A DNA stretch of 64,000 nt from Stenotrophomonas sp. 24(2023) (lineage in GTDB: Bacteria > Pseudomonadota > Gammaproteobacteria > Xanthomonadales > Xanthomonadaceae). The stretch spans positions 4,316,001 to 4,380,000 of the forward strand of contig NZ_CP133160.1 in NCBI RefSeq assembly GCF_030913365.1. Direction: 5' to 3'. The notes beneath the pieces were generated by a model. The model was not told where the DNA came from. It saw only the letters and a program-made list of their open reading frames with translations, and did no database searches. Below, piece by piece: positions 35,894 through 48,600 of the stretch; the stretch's first letter is position 1; each line of letters starts with the position of its first letter. The position numbers and the translations under genes were made by a program.

Positions 35894-36519
35894 CGCGCAG
35901 GCCGCCATCACGCCCGGCACCGGGTTTCACCCTGATCGAAGTGATGATCGCCATCACCCTCATGGCGTTGCTCAGCGTGATCTGCTGGCGCGCACTGGAC
36001 AGCGTGGCCAGCGCCGACCAGCGCCTGCGCGCAGCCGACGCGGAAACCGCGGCGGCGTTGCGCGTGCTGCAGCAGTTCCAGCGTGACATCCAGCTGCGTG
36101 CCGACGATGCCCTGATGAACGGTGCCGTGCGTGCGGCCGACCAGCCACAGCGCCTGCTGCCCCCTTCACTGGTGAGCGAACGCCATCCCGATGGCAGCTT
36201 CGCGCTGGAAATCACCCGCAGCGTCGGCAGTGAAGGCGGCCAATGGCAGCGCGTGCGCTGGTGGCGCCAGGGGCACGCTGTGTGGCGGGCCAGCGGCGCG
36301 CCGTCTGCACGCTATCCGCTGCCCGCCCCGGATACCGCCCAGGCACTGAAGGTCGCCAGCGGTGTGCAGATGTTCGACGTGCGCGCCTGGCAACCCGGTG
36401 CCGGCTGGGCCACCTTGCCCGGTGCCGCCGAGGTGCTGCCGGCCACCGGGCTGGAACTGCGCCTGGTGCTGCGCGATGCGCGTGGCGAACAGCGCTACCG
36501 CCGCGTACTGGGGCTGTAG
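35890..36519 (+). CDS. gspJ: Type II secretion minor pseudopilin GspJ
   Basis: 209 residues from a GTG at 35890. Leader MTRRPPSRPAPG, then FTLIEVMIAITLMALLSVI with the conserved Glu5. The C-terminal domain is the GspJ fold (LQQFQRDIQLRADDALMNG near residue 60; GLELRLVLRDARGEQRYRRVLGL at the end, shortened landmark). It is part of the pseudopilus tip complex. It is the last gene of the plus-strand hij unit and convergent with tpsA; the 174 bases between them show no clear terminator. Confidence 0.9.
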   Translation: MTRRPPSRPAPGFTLIEVMIAITLMALLSVICWRALDSVASADQRLRAADAETAAALRVLQQFQRDIQLRADDALMNGAVRAADQPQRLLPPSLVSERHPDGSFALEITRSVGSEGGQWQRVRWWRQGHAVWRASGAPSARYPLPAPDTAQALKVASGVQMFDVRAWQPGAGWATLPGAAEVLPATGLELRLVLRDARGEQRYRRVLGL

Positions 36520-36693
36520 CCGCGCCTTCCCGGCGCAGGACCGCGCCTGCCCCGCCCTGCCGCCGCTGGAGCGTCCTCCTGCGCCCCAGCGGCCCCTGCC
36601 GGTGGTCCTCACCGCCGATGGCCGCTCCCTGCCCTCCGTGCCGTCCTGGCTGGGGCCGCCGCCGCTCCGTGGCAGCTGGCCCGGTGCCGTGCG

Positions 36694-39600
36694 TTACTGC
36701 GTCTTCGCACCCTCTTTGTCCAGCCGCGCCTGCGGCTCGGCCGCCTGCGGGAACTGGAACGCGCTGTCCGGGTCGTAGTTGCCGAACGGCCGCGCCTTCT
36801 GCGCCGCCGGTTCCACGCTGCCGGTGCGGCCACCAAAGCCCAGCACCTGCACGCTGATCACCGAAGGCTGGTTGCGTCGTGCATCGTCCTGGCTCTTGCG
36901 CATCACATCCTGCGCGGCCTGGCTGGCACTGCCGGCGGCGGCACTGGCCGATGCCAGCGCGTTGACGTTCACCGTGGCCAGCACCGGCAGGCCGCGGCTT
37001 TCACCCTGTACCTGGATGTTGGCGGCATTGAGCACCTGCAGTGCCGCCAGGTTGATGTTGCCCGACACGCGGATGCCCGCTTCGCCGGCATCGATGGTGC
37101 CCAGCGGCGCGATCAGGTCCACATCGCCCGGCGCGATCTCGGCGATCGGGTTCAGCGTGGCGATGCCCGCACCGCTGGCCGGCGCCTGCGGTGACAGCCG
37201 CACGTTGCCCCAGCTGTCGTACAGGCGGCGCGGCGGGGTATGCAGCAGCGTCGTGCGCGAGCCGCGGCCGGCATTGATGTCGCCCTGCTCCGACCACGCC
37301 AGCACGTCACCGCCGAAGGTGGTCATGACACGCGACAGGCCCAGCAGCACGCTGTCCTGGCTGAACAGGCGGATGTCACCCTGGCCCTGGGTTACCAGGC
37401 CGGCACTGGCCGGTGGCGCCACGCCCTGCACACCCACCACGATCTGCCCGCCCGGGGCCATCAGCTCGATGGTGCCACCGGCTTCGGTGCGCACCCCCGA
37501 ACCGCCATACATCACGATATCGCCGCTGCGGTCGATGGCATTGCCGCGTGCGTCCTTGTCGGGCATCAGCGTGGCGATGGCTTCGCGGCCGCGCAGGTAC
37601 GCGCCGAAGCGCGGGCCGCTGGCATCGTTGTACTCGCGGCCACCTTCGCGCAGTTCGGCGTAGTACACCTGGCGCAGGAAGAGGCGCTGCTGCTCGGCCG
37701 GCAAGGCATCGAAGTACGCCAGTGCGGCCGTGCCGTCGCCGCTGAAGCCGAAGCGCTGCAGCAGCCACTGCTTCAGTTCCTCATCATAGATCTTCACTGC
37801 CTTGCCGGGTTGTGCCGCCAGCGACTGGCCGGGGTCGGCACGGTTGGCCGGGTCGAGATAGCGCGCGCGCATCGCGGCGTAGTCGATCTGCTGGTTGCCC
37901 GCGGTCAGCGCGACACTGGCGCCCGGCCGGGTATCGCCCTGCACGATGCCGCCGAGGGTGATCACGCTGCCACCATCTTCCTGGCGCAGCTGGCGACCGG
38001 CGGCCACCTCCACGTTGCCCGGGCCTGCCACGGTCACGTTGCTGCGCACGATGTCACGCCCCGCCTCGACGCGGCTGATGTCGGTGCCCTGCGTGTTGAG
38101 CGCGGTCACATCGACACCCAGCACGTCCCGGCCGGCGCGCAGCTGTACCGGGGCGGCAGCCTCGAACCAGGCCAGCCGCGTGCGTGCGCCCTGGGCCTGC
38201 AGCGTGCGCTGGGCGCCACTGCCCAGGCCGATGATGTCCCCTGCGAGCGCGTAGAACCGGCTGGGCGACGCCGGCAGCAGTGCGAGCGCGCCCGACAACG
38301 GTGTGTTCGGGCCGAACGCGAACAGCGGCAACGCACCGCCGCCCAGGCCGGTGGCATCCACCGACAGGTTGCTGCGCTCGCGTTGGCCGGCCTGGCCGAT
38401 CTCGGCCGCAAAGGCCGGATCGAACGGACCGGGCAGGCGGCCATCGGCACCCGAACGGGCGATCTGGGTCGCCCCGTCCTCGGCCAGCAGCGAGCCACCG
38501 GCCAGCACGTCCAGGCGGCCGCTGGCCGAGGGCGCCAGCAGGATCACATCCTGGCGGCCCGCGTTCTGCAGGCCGTTGAGCCGCGACAGCATGATGCTGC
38601 CCCGGGCGGCCACGGCACTGAACCGCGAGGGATACAGCCAGTACGCCACGTCCGTGCGGGGCTGGCCAGGCTGCAGGGCCAGCAGCTCCGGCGCGAAATT
38701 GCTGCTGCCGGCATGCAGGCTGCCCACCAGGCCGGGATTGAGGTTGCCACCGGCAGAGAACAGGTCCAGCGCGGTCGCGGGGGTCCACAGCGAAAACCAG
38801 CTGGTGCCGGCGGCGCGGCGACCATCATCCAGCAGCACGCTGGTGTAGTTGGCCAACGGCACGCGCCCGGCGTCGCCCACCCCACCCAGCACCACATCGC
38901 CACGCGCCTGCAGCGTGGCGGCCGAATCCCCCAGCACCAGCACCGGGCCACCCATGGCGCGCGGGGTATCGGCGCTGAACGGATCGGCGGCGCGCAGGCT
39001 GCCCAGGGTGCCGTAGCTGGCCTGCACCGCGCTCAGCCCACCAATGCGCGACGCCTCCACCCGGGTGCTGCCGCGCAGGTTGATCAGCGCGCCGTTGACA
39101 TCCAGATTCTGCTCATAGTCCGTGGACTGCTGGGCGGTGGCGCGCAGGCCCGGGTTCAGTGCCCCGCCACTGCGCAGTTCCAGATCGCCACCGCCGGTCA
39201 GGTGCAGCGTGCCATCGCTGACCCGCCCGGTGGAGCCCACCGCAGCCACGATCGCGCTGGAATGCGGCGCCGACAGGTGGCCCAGTGCATTGCCCATGCC
39301 ATCGCGCACGCCGGCATGGCGCCCGGCATCGAGGGTGAGATTGCCGCCCCCCAGCGTGCCGAAACCGGTGAAGCCCACCATGCGCGCAGCCTTGCCGGTT
39401 CCCTGGCGCACGAAACTGTAGGTGCCGAAGTTGATCCACCAGCTGGTCGGGGTGGCCTGCACGCCCGACGTGCTGCCGGTACCCTGCCGCCACAGCCAGT
39501 TGCCCACGGCCGCGTTGGCATGGTCGGCCCGGTCGCGTTCTTCGCTGCCCGCTTCGGCAGACTCGCCCCAGACATCACCGAGGATGTCCCGGCCGGCTTC

Positions 39601-42600
39601 CACGCGCAGGTTGCCGCCGTGGTCGGGGTACCACGCCTGGTAGGTCGCCAGCGCGGCATCATAGGCACCCGATGCCGCCGCACTGCCCAGCAGCGTGGTG
39701 TTCCAGGGAGCCGGTGCGCGCGCCGGATTGAACGCCGCATCGCGCCCGTTCCCCAGCTGCGTCGGCGCGCCGGCGGTGTACACGCCAAACGCGGATTTCA
39801 TCACCACATCGCCTGCGGCCAGCAGCTCCAGATCGCCCTTGCCGGTGCGCAGCACGCTCCAGGCCGGTGCGCCGATGCGCTTGCCGTAAGTGGTGACCTC
39901 GGTCAACGAACCGCCGCCATAACAGTAGTTGACGGCAAGCGCGCAGAACTCCGCTTCGGTCATGCCATTCATCTCGGCGAAGTCCTTCGCCGACGTACCC
40001 ACATAGGATTCGTCACCCCAGAAATCCAGCGAGCCCTGCTTGTCCACCAGGCGCGGGGCCGGCAGGCAGTAGGGGCCGGCCGCACAGAAGTCGTCTTCCG
40101 TGCCACCCACCACCTCCAGGAACTCCTTCACCGGCTTGCCGGCGTAACTGGTGTCGCCCCAGTAGTCGATCGAACCCTGCTCGCTGACGACCTTGTCCCC
40201 CTTCCACTCGCTGACCACCTTCACCGTGCCGATGGTGGTGTAGTGGCTGTCGGCCAGCACGATGCTGCCGGCACTGCCCCAGCGCCGCGTGCGCGGGTCG
40301 GCAGCGGCCGTGTCCGCGCCGGCGACGGTGGTCAGGTCCCACGAGGTGGTGCCTTCGGGCAGCATCGCCGCCAGGGCCCAGTTGCGGCCCTGGTTGCCAC
40401 TGGCATCGGCCGGGCGCAGCTTCACCGGGGCATCGCCCGCCAGTTCCACCTTGGTCATCGAGGGAATGATCGAACCGGCACGCAGGTCGAGCGCGCGTGC
40501 CAGGCGCAGTGCGACCGGCAACGCGACACCGGCCGGCCAGGTCTGCGCCGCCACCGCCACCGCGCTGCGCAGGCGGAAGCCCGCGCCCAGCCGTGCGCCG
40601 GCCTGCAGGGTCAGCGCCTGCGGCAGCACCGTGCCGGCGGCCAGCACCTGGCCGTCGGCCGTGGTGACCGACGCTCCCAGTACCGAGCCGGCAGCCAGCA
40701 CCAGCGGGCCGGACAGCGTCATGTCCGCCGGCAGCACCGTTCCCGCCGGCAGCGTCGTGGCCTGGAACGGCACCGCGTAGTTCAGCGTGACGCCCGGCCG
40801 GAACTCGGTGCCCGGCTGCAGCTGCACACCGTCGTTGGGCACCACCAGGTCGCCACCGAATGCGGTCTGGGGCCCGTTGCCGATGCGCCCTTCGATCAGC
40901 ACCCAGCCGCCCTCATCGGGATTGGCCGGCGGCGGCGCGAAGCCGTCGTTGATGCTGCCATAGACAGTGATGTCACCCTGCGCACGCAGCACCAGCGCGC
41001 CCGACTCACCGAAGCCGCGCCGCGCCGCATCGAACCGGTTCGCCTGCGGCCCATAGCGGTACCCGGACAGATCGATGTCACCGGACACCACCAGGTCGCC
41101 GCGTGGGTTGTCGGCGCTGCTGCGCGCCACGATCTGCACGCCGGGGCGCAGGCGGTAGCTGCCCAGCGCCGCCATGCGTTCCTGCAGCCCGGCATTGGCC
41201 AGTGCAGCATTCATCCAGGCGCTGTTGTCCGGGTCGACCACCGTGTCCAGCCAGTGCTGGTTGATCACCTGCGGGCGGTAGCCGTGCACGTCCGGCGCAC
41301 TGGCCAGGGGGGCGTTGTCGTAGGTGCGGAAGCCATTGACCTGGATGTCCGCGGCGCCGGTGATGCGCACGCCCGTGGCGACATCCACCCGCGCATCGTT
41401 GCTGCCCGCACGTGGCACGTTCAACCGCAGCGTGCCACGGTCTCGGCCGTCGTTCTGGCCGGGCCTGCTGCCGGTGGCCACATCCGTGCCCGCGCGCAGG
41501 TCCATGCGCGCCCCGGCACCCAATGCGATACCACCGCTGGCTGAATTCAGGTCGATGGTCGCGCGGTTGGGGCTGTCGATGATCTTGCCGTAGCTGTCCA
41601 CCCGCAGGCCACTGCCGTGCGCGTCCAGCGCCCCGTCCACGCGCAGCAGATCGCGTGCGGACAGGCGGATGCTGCCGACCTGCTCGCCACTGGCGTCGAT
41701 GCGCCCGTTCACGTGCAGGCTGCCGCCGTCGACACTGATGTCCACGCGGCGTGCCTTCACTTCATCGCCGATCACCAGATCGCCTTTCCCCAGCTGGAAC
41801 GTCCGTCCACCGGTCACGCCGGTGCTGTTCAAGCGCTGGTTGAGGCCGCTGAAATCCTGCAGCTGGCGTGCCCGCACGATCAGCTCCGCTGCGTCGTACG
41901 GCACCACCGTGCCACCGGCATCGTAACGGCCGCTGGCGCTGCCCAGCACCGTACCGGCCAGGTCCACGCGCCCTCCCTGCGCGCCCTGTGCGCTGACGCT
42001 CAGGCGGCCGCCGCGGTTGTTGCGTGCGGACAGGTCGATGCGCGAAGCAGCATCGGCACGCACGTCGCCCTCGGTCGACGACAGCAGCACGTCGCCGCCC
42101 CAGCTGTACTTGTCCACATCGAACAGGCTGACCTTGCGCCCGGCCACATCGACCACCGCATGCGCCCCCAGGGTGACCCCCTGGCGCGCAGCAGCCTCCA
42201 GCCGGCCCGAGGCCAGTGCGATCTGGCTGTCCAGGCTGATCCGGTCCGCCTTGATGCTCAGTTCGGCACCCAGCGCGTCGTTGCCTGTGCTCGCACCCGC
42301 ACCGTGCAGGGCAAACGTGCCGCCGGTGCGCATCGCCAACTGGCTGCCGGCCGCACCGGTCAGCAGCGGCGTGGTGATGTCCAGTGCGCCGCCGCTGTAC
42401 TGCCAGCCCTCCCCGGCCACGTAACCGCCCTGCGTCTGGTAGACATCCAGGCTGCCCTTGCCGGAAAACAGCATGCGCTCGCTGGCCGTCAGGTTGACAC
42501 CGGCAAAGCCGAGGATGCGGCGGTCGGCCGGCACGCTCGAACTGGGTCGCGAGAACGGCGCCCGCCCCAGCTCCAGGGTGCGCGTCACGATGTCCAGCGT

Positions 42601-45600
42601 GCCGCTACCCAGCCGGCCCACCATCGCCTCGCCCGGTGCCTGGGTCTGCTCGCTGCCCGGCAACTGGCTGCCCGCGCGCGTGCCGTCCCACACCAGCGTA
42701 TCGGCGAAGATGCGCGCCCGGTCGGTGGCGGCGCCATAGCCATGGATGGCCGGTGCACCCAGCACCAGGCTGCGCAGGCTGCTGTGGCCGGTCGCCGAAT
42801 CGCGGGTATCCAGGTCCACGCTGCCGAACACGTTGATCGCCTCGGCGGCAGTCAGGCTCAGGGTATCCAGTGCCGGCGCGCCGATGGCCGTATTGCCCCG
42901 CAGCAGCTGCTGCAGCACGCCCTGGTTGAGGGTCATGCCCTGCGGCAGCCCGCCGGCCGCCGCCGCCGCGGCGATGGCCTCGGCGCTGCCCAGGTTCAAC
43001 GTGGACATGCTCAGGCCCAGCTGGCGGGTGCCATAGCTGACCCCGTCGCGGATCTGCAGGGCACCATCGGTGGCAATGCTGATGCTGCCATCGGATACCA
43101 GGCGCGTGTCGCCGGCGCACTGCGTGCGGCAGCCACCGATGTCGATGGCCACCGGCACCGAGGTGGTGCCCCCCGCCGTGACCACGTTGAGCCGGTTGTT
43201 GGACACCGCCAGCAGGCCGCCGGTCACCAGGTACGGCGGCAGTGTCTGCGCCGTGCCGAAGGGCGAAGGCAGGCCCAGGGTGTCGATCGTGGCACCGGCC
43301 TCGACAAGGATGCCGGTACCGCCGCTGGTGCCGGCCAGCAGCACCTCACCGGCCCGCAATGTCGCGCCACTGCGCACCGTCACGCTGCGGTCGATGCCCT
43401 CGATGCCGAACCCGCCCGGACTGGTGGCCAGCGCGCCGCCCACCAGCAGGCGCGCAGGCTGCAACGCGTTCAGCGCGCTGTCGAGCACGGTCACGCCCTG
43501 CAGCCCCGCCGTGGCGGTACCCCCGCTGCCGATGATCTCCAGCGTGCTGGTGCTGCTGCTGTTGCTCACCACGGCCAGCGTCGAGCCAAGGCCGCCCGTG
43601 CCGGCCCCGGTCTGCATGGTGCCGGCCGCCGACAGCGCTGGCGTTCCCTCACGCCCTGCGCCTGCCCCGAAGCGCAGCGTGACGTTGCCGGCATCCACCG
43701 TCTGCCAGCTGCGCATGTCGCCACGCCGTTCCGCGGTGGACTGCACGAAAGCGTTGTAGCTGGTCTCGTTGTAGCCCGAATGGCGCCGCACTACCTCGGC
43801 CGGGGTGATCAGCAGGTCGGTCAACAGCGGCGAGGTCGCCCCGCCCAGTGCCTGCCCCTGGTGTCCGGACAGGCGCCAGGACCCGGTGCCGGTGGCCACC
43901 GCACCGGCCACGCCGGTGGTACCGGTGGCGCCCAGCTCGACACGGAATGCCCCCGGCTGCAGCGCGAAGCTGGCCGGCAGCAGCGTATAGGTGCCCGGCG
44001 GCAGGCCCGGCACACCGGCCGGCACGGTGATCTGCTGGCCAAGGCGCGGGTCGCGCGTGCGGTCGGCCAGTCCCGCTGGCGCCTGCACGTCGACCTTGCC
44101 CGGCACGATCGCATAGACCTCGCTGCCGCTGCTGCTGAAGCCATAGCGCGGATTGGCATCGGCCAGCGCGGTGCGCCGGATGTCCACCGAGCCGCCCCGG
44201 CCGCTGACGAAGGCCCCGCCCTGAAGCTCGCCGCCGCCGGACAGGTCCAGCACCGCACCGGCGGCCAGATCGATGCGGTTGCCGATCAATTCCAGCCCCA
44301 GCCCGCGCGCGCGCAGGTCCTGCGGATCGAACGCCGCCCCGTTGAACTGCCAGCCCACGCCGTCCACCGTGCCGCCGAAGGGCAGGCGCAGGCCGGCACC
44401 ACTGACCGAGGTGAGGCTGCCCGGCAGCAGTTCGACCGTGCCGGCGCGGTTGCTGTTGTTGTCCCGGCCACCGATCTGCAGCCGGCCCCAGGGTGCGAAC
44501 ACCGCCCCGCCCTGCTGGACGGTGGCCGCCAGCAGTTCCAGGCTGCCGAAGGCCGAGTCCGGCGCGGCCGACGCAGCGCCGCCGGTGCCGTGGATGCGCA
44601 GCAATCCGTCCGGGTTGGTCCACGTGCCGGAGAGGTTGGCGTCGTTCAGCGTGGCCCCCGCCACCAGCCGCCCGCGCGCCAGCGTTGCCGGGTACAGCCG
44701 CCTGGCGGTGACATCCAGCACGCCCGGGGCCAGCAGTTCGGACACGCCGGTGGGGTCGAGCACCGGTGCCAGCAGGCGCACATCACCGCTGCTGCGCAGG
44801 TCCACCTGGTCGAAGCTGTCCAGGCGGTTCGCATCACGGATGTCGGTCAGCTCTGCCTGGGTGGTCAGGCGGTAGCCGTTGCCGCTGGCCAGTGGCGCAG
44901 CCACGGGCATGCGCTTGTTCTCGGTGAGGTCCACATACTTCAGCGCCTGCGCGAAGCGCAGATACGGTGCCTGCAGCGACAACTGGCTGCCGGCCGCCGC
45001 CCCGGGCAGCATGCCGATGGTGCCGTACAGGCGCAGGCTCTGGTCCATGCGCAGCGTGACATCGCCGGCAGCGCGGACATCGCCGAACAGCGACAGATGA
45101 TCGAAGCCCCCCGCTTGGATCTGGTCGACCGACAACGCCGCATGGCCATAGGCCAGCGGCCCAGCCGTGGCAGCGGCCGCCCCGTGCTGGCTGAGCGCGA
45201 TGTAGCGCGGCGCGAGCACCTCGTTGACCGCAGTGGGGGCATAGCCCAGGCCCAGCAATGCCAGGCCGAGCGTGCCCCCGCGCGCACCGGCACCGCCGGC
45301 CGCCGCATCCATCTCGCCCGCCAGGTACAGCGCGTTGGCCGAGCTGAGCACGATGCTGCCACCGTCGCTGTCCACGCGCGTACGCCCCTGCCCGGCGATG
45401 TCCAGCGCCGCCGATGCGCCACGCGCGCGCAGCGCGGCGCCACGCTCGATCACCACGAAGGCGGCCGGCGCCTGCCGCGCCTTGGCATCCCCGCCTTCCC
45501 AGTCCAGCGCACCGCCGATCTCGATCTGCCCGCCCTTGCGAACCTGCCCGCGCACGGTGCCGGCTTCGGCAATCGCGGCCGCATCGCCGCTCACATCCAG

Positions 45601-48600
45601 CACCGCACCCTCGCCGATGCGCCAGGTCCGTTCACTGCGCTGGCCCGGCAGCAACGCGTTGCGTGCCGCCGCATCTTCCAGTGCGATACGCCCGCCCTGC
45701 GCCTGCAGCATGCCGTCCACCCGGATATCGGCCGCGCCGCGCAGCACGATGCTCTGGCCCGGATCGACCGCGACCTGCGCCCCCTTGCCGATGCGCACAT
45801 CGCCGGAAACGAAATTGCGGTCCGAACGCAACGTGATGCTGGCACCACCGCGCTGGTTGACCCGCCCGGTCAGCGGGTCGGCGCTGTACAACGGTGCCAG
45901 CCATGCCTGCAGCGCCGCCTGGCGATCGCCTGCGGTGCGTGCGGCATCGGCCAGCCGCAACCCCGGCAGCGCGACCTGCAGCACCGTGCCATCGGCCACG
46001 TCCAGCCCTTGGTGGCCATTGATGTCGTAGTGGCTGAAGCCGCTGCCGAACAGCGCGGTACCCAACGGCAGTGCATCGGCGGCGGCGCCATCGGTGATGG
46101 TCACCTTGCCGCCGGTGGCCAGCGTGAACGCACCGCTGCCCTTGCCCAGCGCGCTGAACGTGCTGCCGGTGCCCAGCCGTACCCGGCCGCTGCCATCGGT
46201 GGTGACCTCACCGGCATTGGCCAGCAGGCTGGCGCTGCCGCCCTTGCCGATACGGCCCTTGCCCTTGGCGTCCAGCGCACCGCCGGCGTCGAGGTTCACC
46301 ACCACGTTGTCGCCCACCGATACGTCATGGCTGCCGCGCATGCGCAGGCTGCCACCGTCGATCCACGCGCGGCCCGCCTCGGCCTCCGGCCCGAGCAGGG
46401 CATTGCTCCAGCCACCGGCCAGGTCGATGCGCGTACCGTCGGCAATGCGCAGCGCACTGTGGCCATCGCGCAGCAGCGCGGTCGGTCGCCCGGCCACGTC
46501 CAGCAGATTGCCCAGCTGCAGCTGCCCCCCGACGATGCCGATGTCACCGGCCACCTCCACCGTGCTGCCCAACAGGTTCAACTGGCCACCGGCCTGCAGC
46601 CGCAGCCGGCCCTGCACGGCCACGCTGCCGGACGTGGCCAGGTCGATGCGCCCCCACTGCTGTGCGCTGAGCTGCGCATCATCCAGCCACACCGTATTGC
46701 GTCGCGCCTCCGGCAGGGCATCCTGCAGCGACACCGCCGGTGCGTCCTTGGGCAGGCCCTCCAGCCGCACCTCCGAATTGAACACGGCATTGCGCCCGTT
46801 GCCGTCGTAGCGGCCGAGCCACAGCTGCGCATTGCGTGCCACCGCCGTCTGTGCCTGCGCATAGCCGTCCAGCGCGGCATCGGCGCGGCGCCCCTGCTGG
46901 GTGCCCTGGAAGGTCTGGGTATCCACCTGCCCCTGCAGCACGGCGGTCGGTGCGGAAACGACCAGGCGTCCAGCATCGCGGCCAACCGTATAGCCGTTCT
47001 CGACCCGCTGCGAGGCGGCGATCAGCGGATTGCGGAAGGCCTCGGTGATGCCCCAGCGTGCCTGCTTCACTTCATAGCCGCTGTAGAGGCCATTGAACAG
47101 CATTTCCGCCGGCGCATCATCCAGCCGGTACAGGCCACCATCGGCGCCGCGCAGCCAGCTCTGCTGGATCATCCCGGACTGCACGTCCAGGCTGCCACCG
47201 GCCAGGTTGATCCGCGAGCCGGCCTGGGTGACCACCTCGTTGCCGCCCAGCAGCACCGTGCCGCCCTGCGCGGCCCACTCACCGATCGAATGGCCCTGGT
47301 TGTCCAGGTAGCCGCCCACTTCCAGCAGGCCGCCACCGGCATACCAGCGGTCCGCCTCATGGCCACCGGTACCACCCGGCACATGGATCAACTGCCGGCG
47401 GTCGATCCAGACCTCGCTGCCGGTCAGCTTGGCACTGTCACGGTTGTCGGGCGAATCGCGCAGTTCATTGCCCTGCACCTTCACCTTGACGTTGTTGCTT
47501 TCCATCGCCACGCGCACACCCACCGCGCCGGACACATCCACCCGCGCGCCAGCGTCCACCCCGGTACGCGCGGTGGCATCGGCGATGATCTGGCCGCCCG
47601 TGGCCAGCGTCAGCGAACCGCTGCGGAAGTGGATGTCGCCGCCGGAAACGATCTCCACGCGCGACTGGTCACGCCGGTCCTGCTGCCGCGACAGGTTGTC
47701 GAACGTCCCGCTGTTGGCGCCCGCGCGCAGCGCGTCATGCTCGGCCGATTCCTTGATCAGCGCATCGCGCTGGCTGTCCAGCACGGTGGTCTTGCCGTCG
47801 TCTTCGATCAGTACCGCCGTGGTCGCGCCGCTGGCCAGGCTGACGCTGCTCTGGCGGTCGCTGGCCGAGGCCAGCAGGTGCACCGTGCCGCGCTGGGCAA
47901 GCGTGGACGTCGCTACCGCGACACCGGCCTGCTCCACCGTGCGTCCGGCCAGGGTGATGTCACCCTCGCGCGCCAGGATCAGGCCGGTATTGCGCACGCC
48001 GCCTGCGGTACTGCCGGCCACGAAGCGCGGTGCGATTTCATTGCCCCGGGTGGTGGAGCTGGTATTGGCGGCGGTGCCCATGCCCCGGCGGATGACGAAA
48101 CTGTCGCCGGCCGCCAGCTGGGTCTGGCCCTTGTCCGTCTCGATCTGCCCCGCATTCTCCACGCTGTGGCCGGCCAGCAGCACATAGCCACCGCCACGGG
48201 TGGCGGTGCCGGGCACCTGCGTGCTGATGCGCGCGCCCTGCTCCACCACCACCTTGCCGAATGCCTCGCTCAGCGCGGCGGTGCTGGCATCGCTGCTGTA
48301 CAGGCCGTTGTCACGGAACTGGCCATCGCTGATGCGCGCCGCGGCGGCCAGCAGGTTGCGCACGTTCACCTGGCTGTTGTTGCCGAAGATCACGCCGTTG
48401 CGGTTGGCCACGAATACGGTGCCACCGGCCTTGAGCTGCCCCAGGATCTGGCTGGGCCGCGCGTTCGGGTCGTTCACCCGGTTCAACACCGCCCAGTCGG
48501 CGTTCTGCAGGAAGGTCAGCGTGGTGTTGCTGCCGATGTTGAAGGTTTCCCAGTTCAGGATCGCCTTGTCCGCCGTCTGCTCGATGCTGACCTGCACCCG

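Noticed and set aside
36694..37900. Contact-dependent inhibition (CdiA) toxin tail on TpsA
   Set aside because: No VENN-type motif, no small immunity gene downstream, and the C-terminus fits the DUF3739-type FHA end instead.
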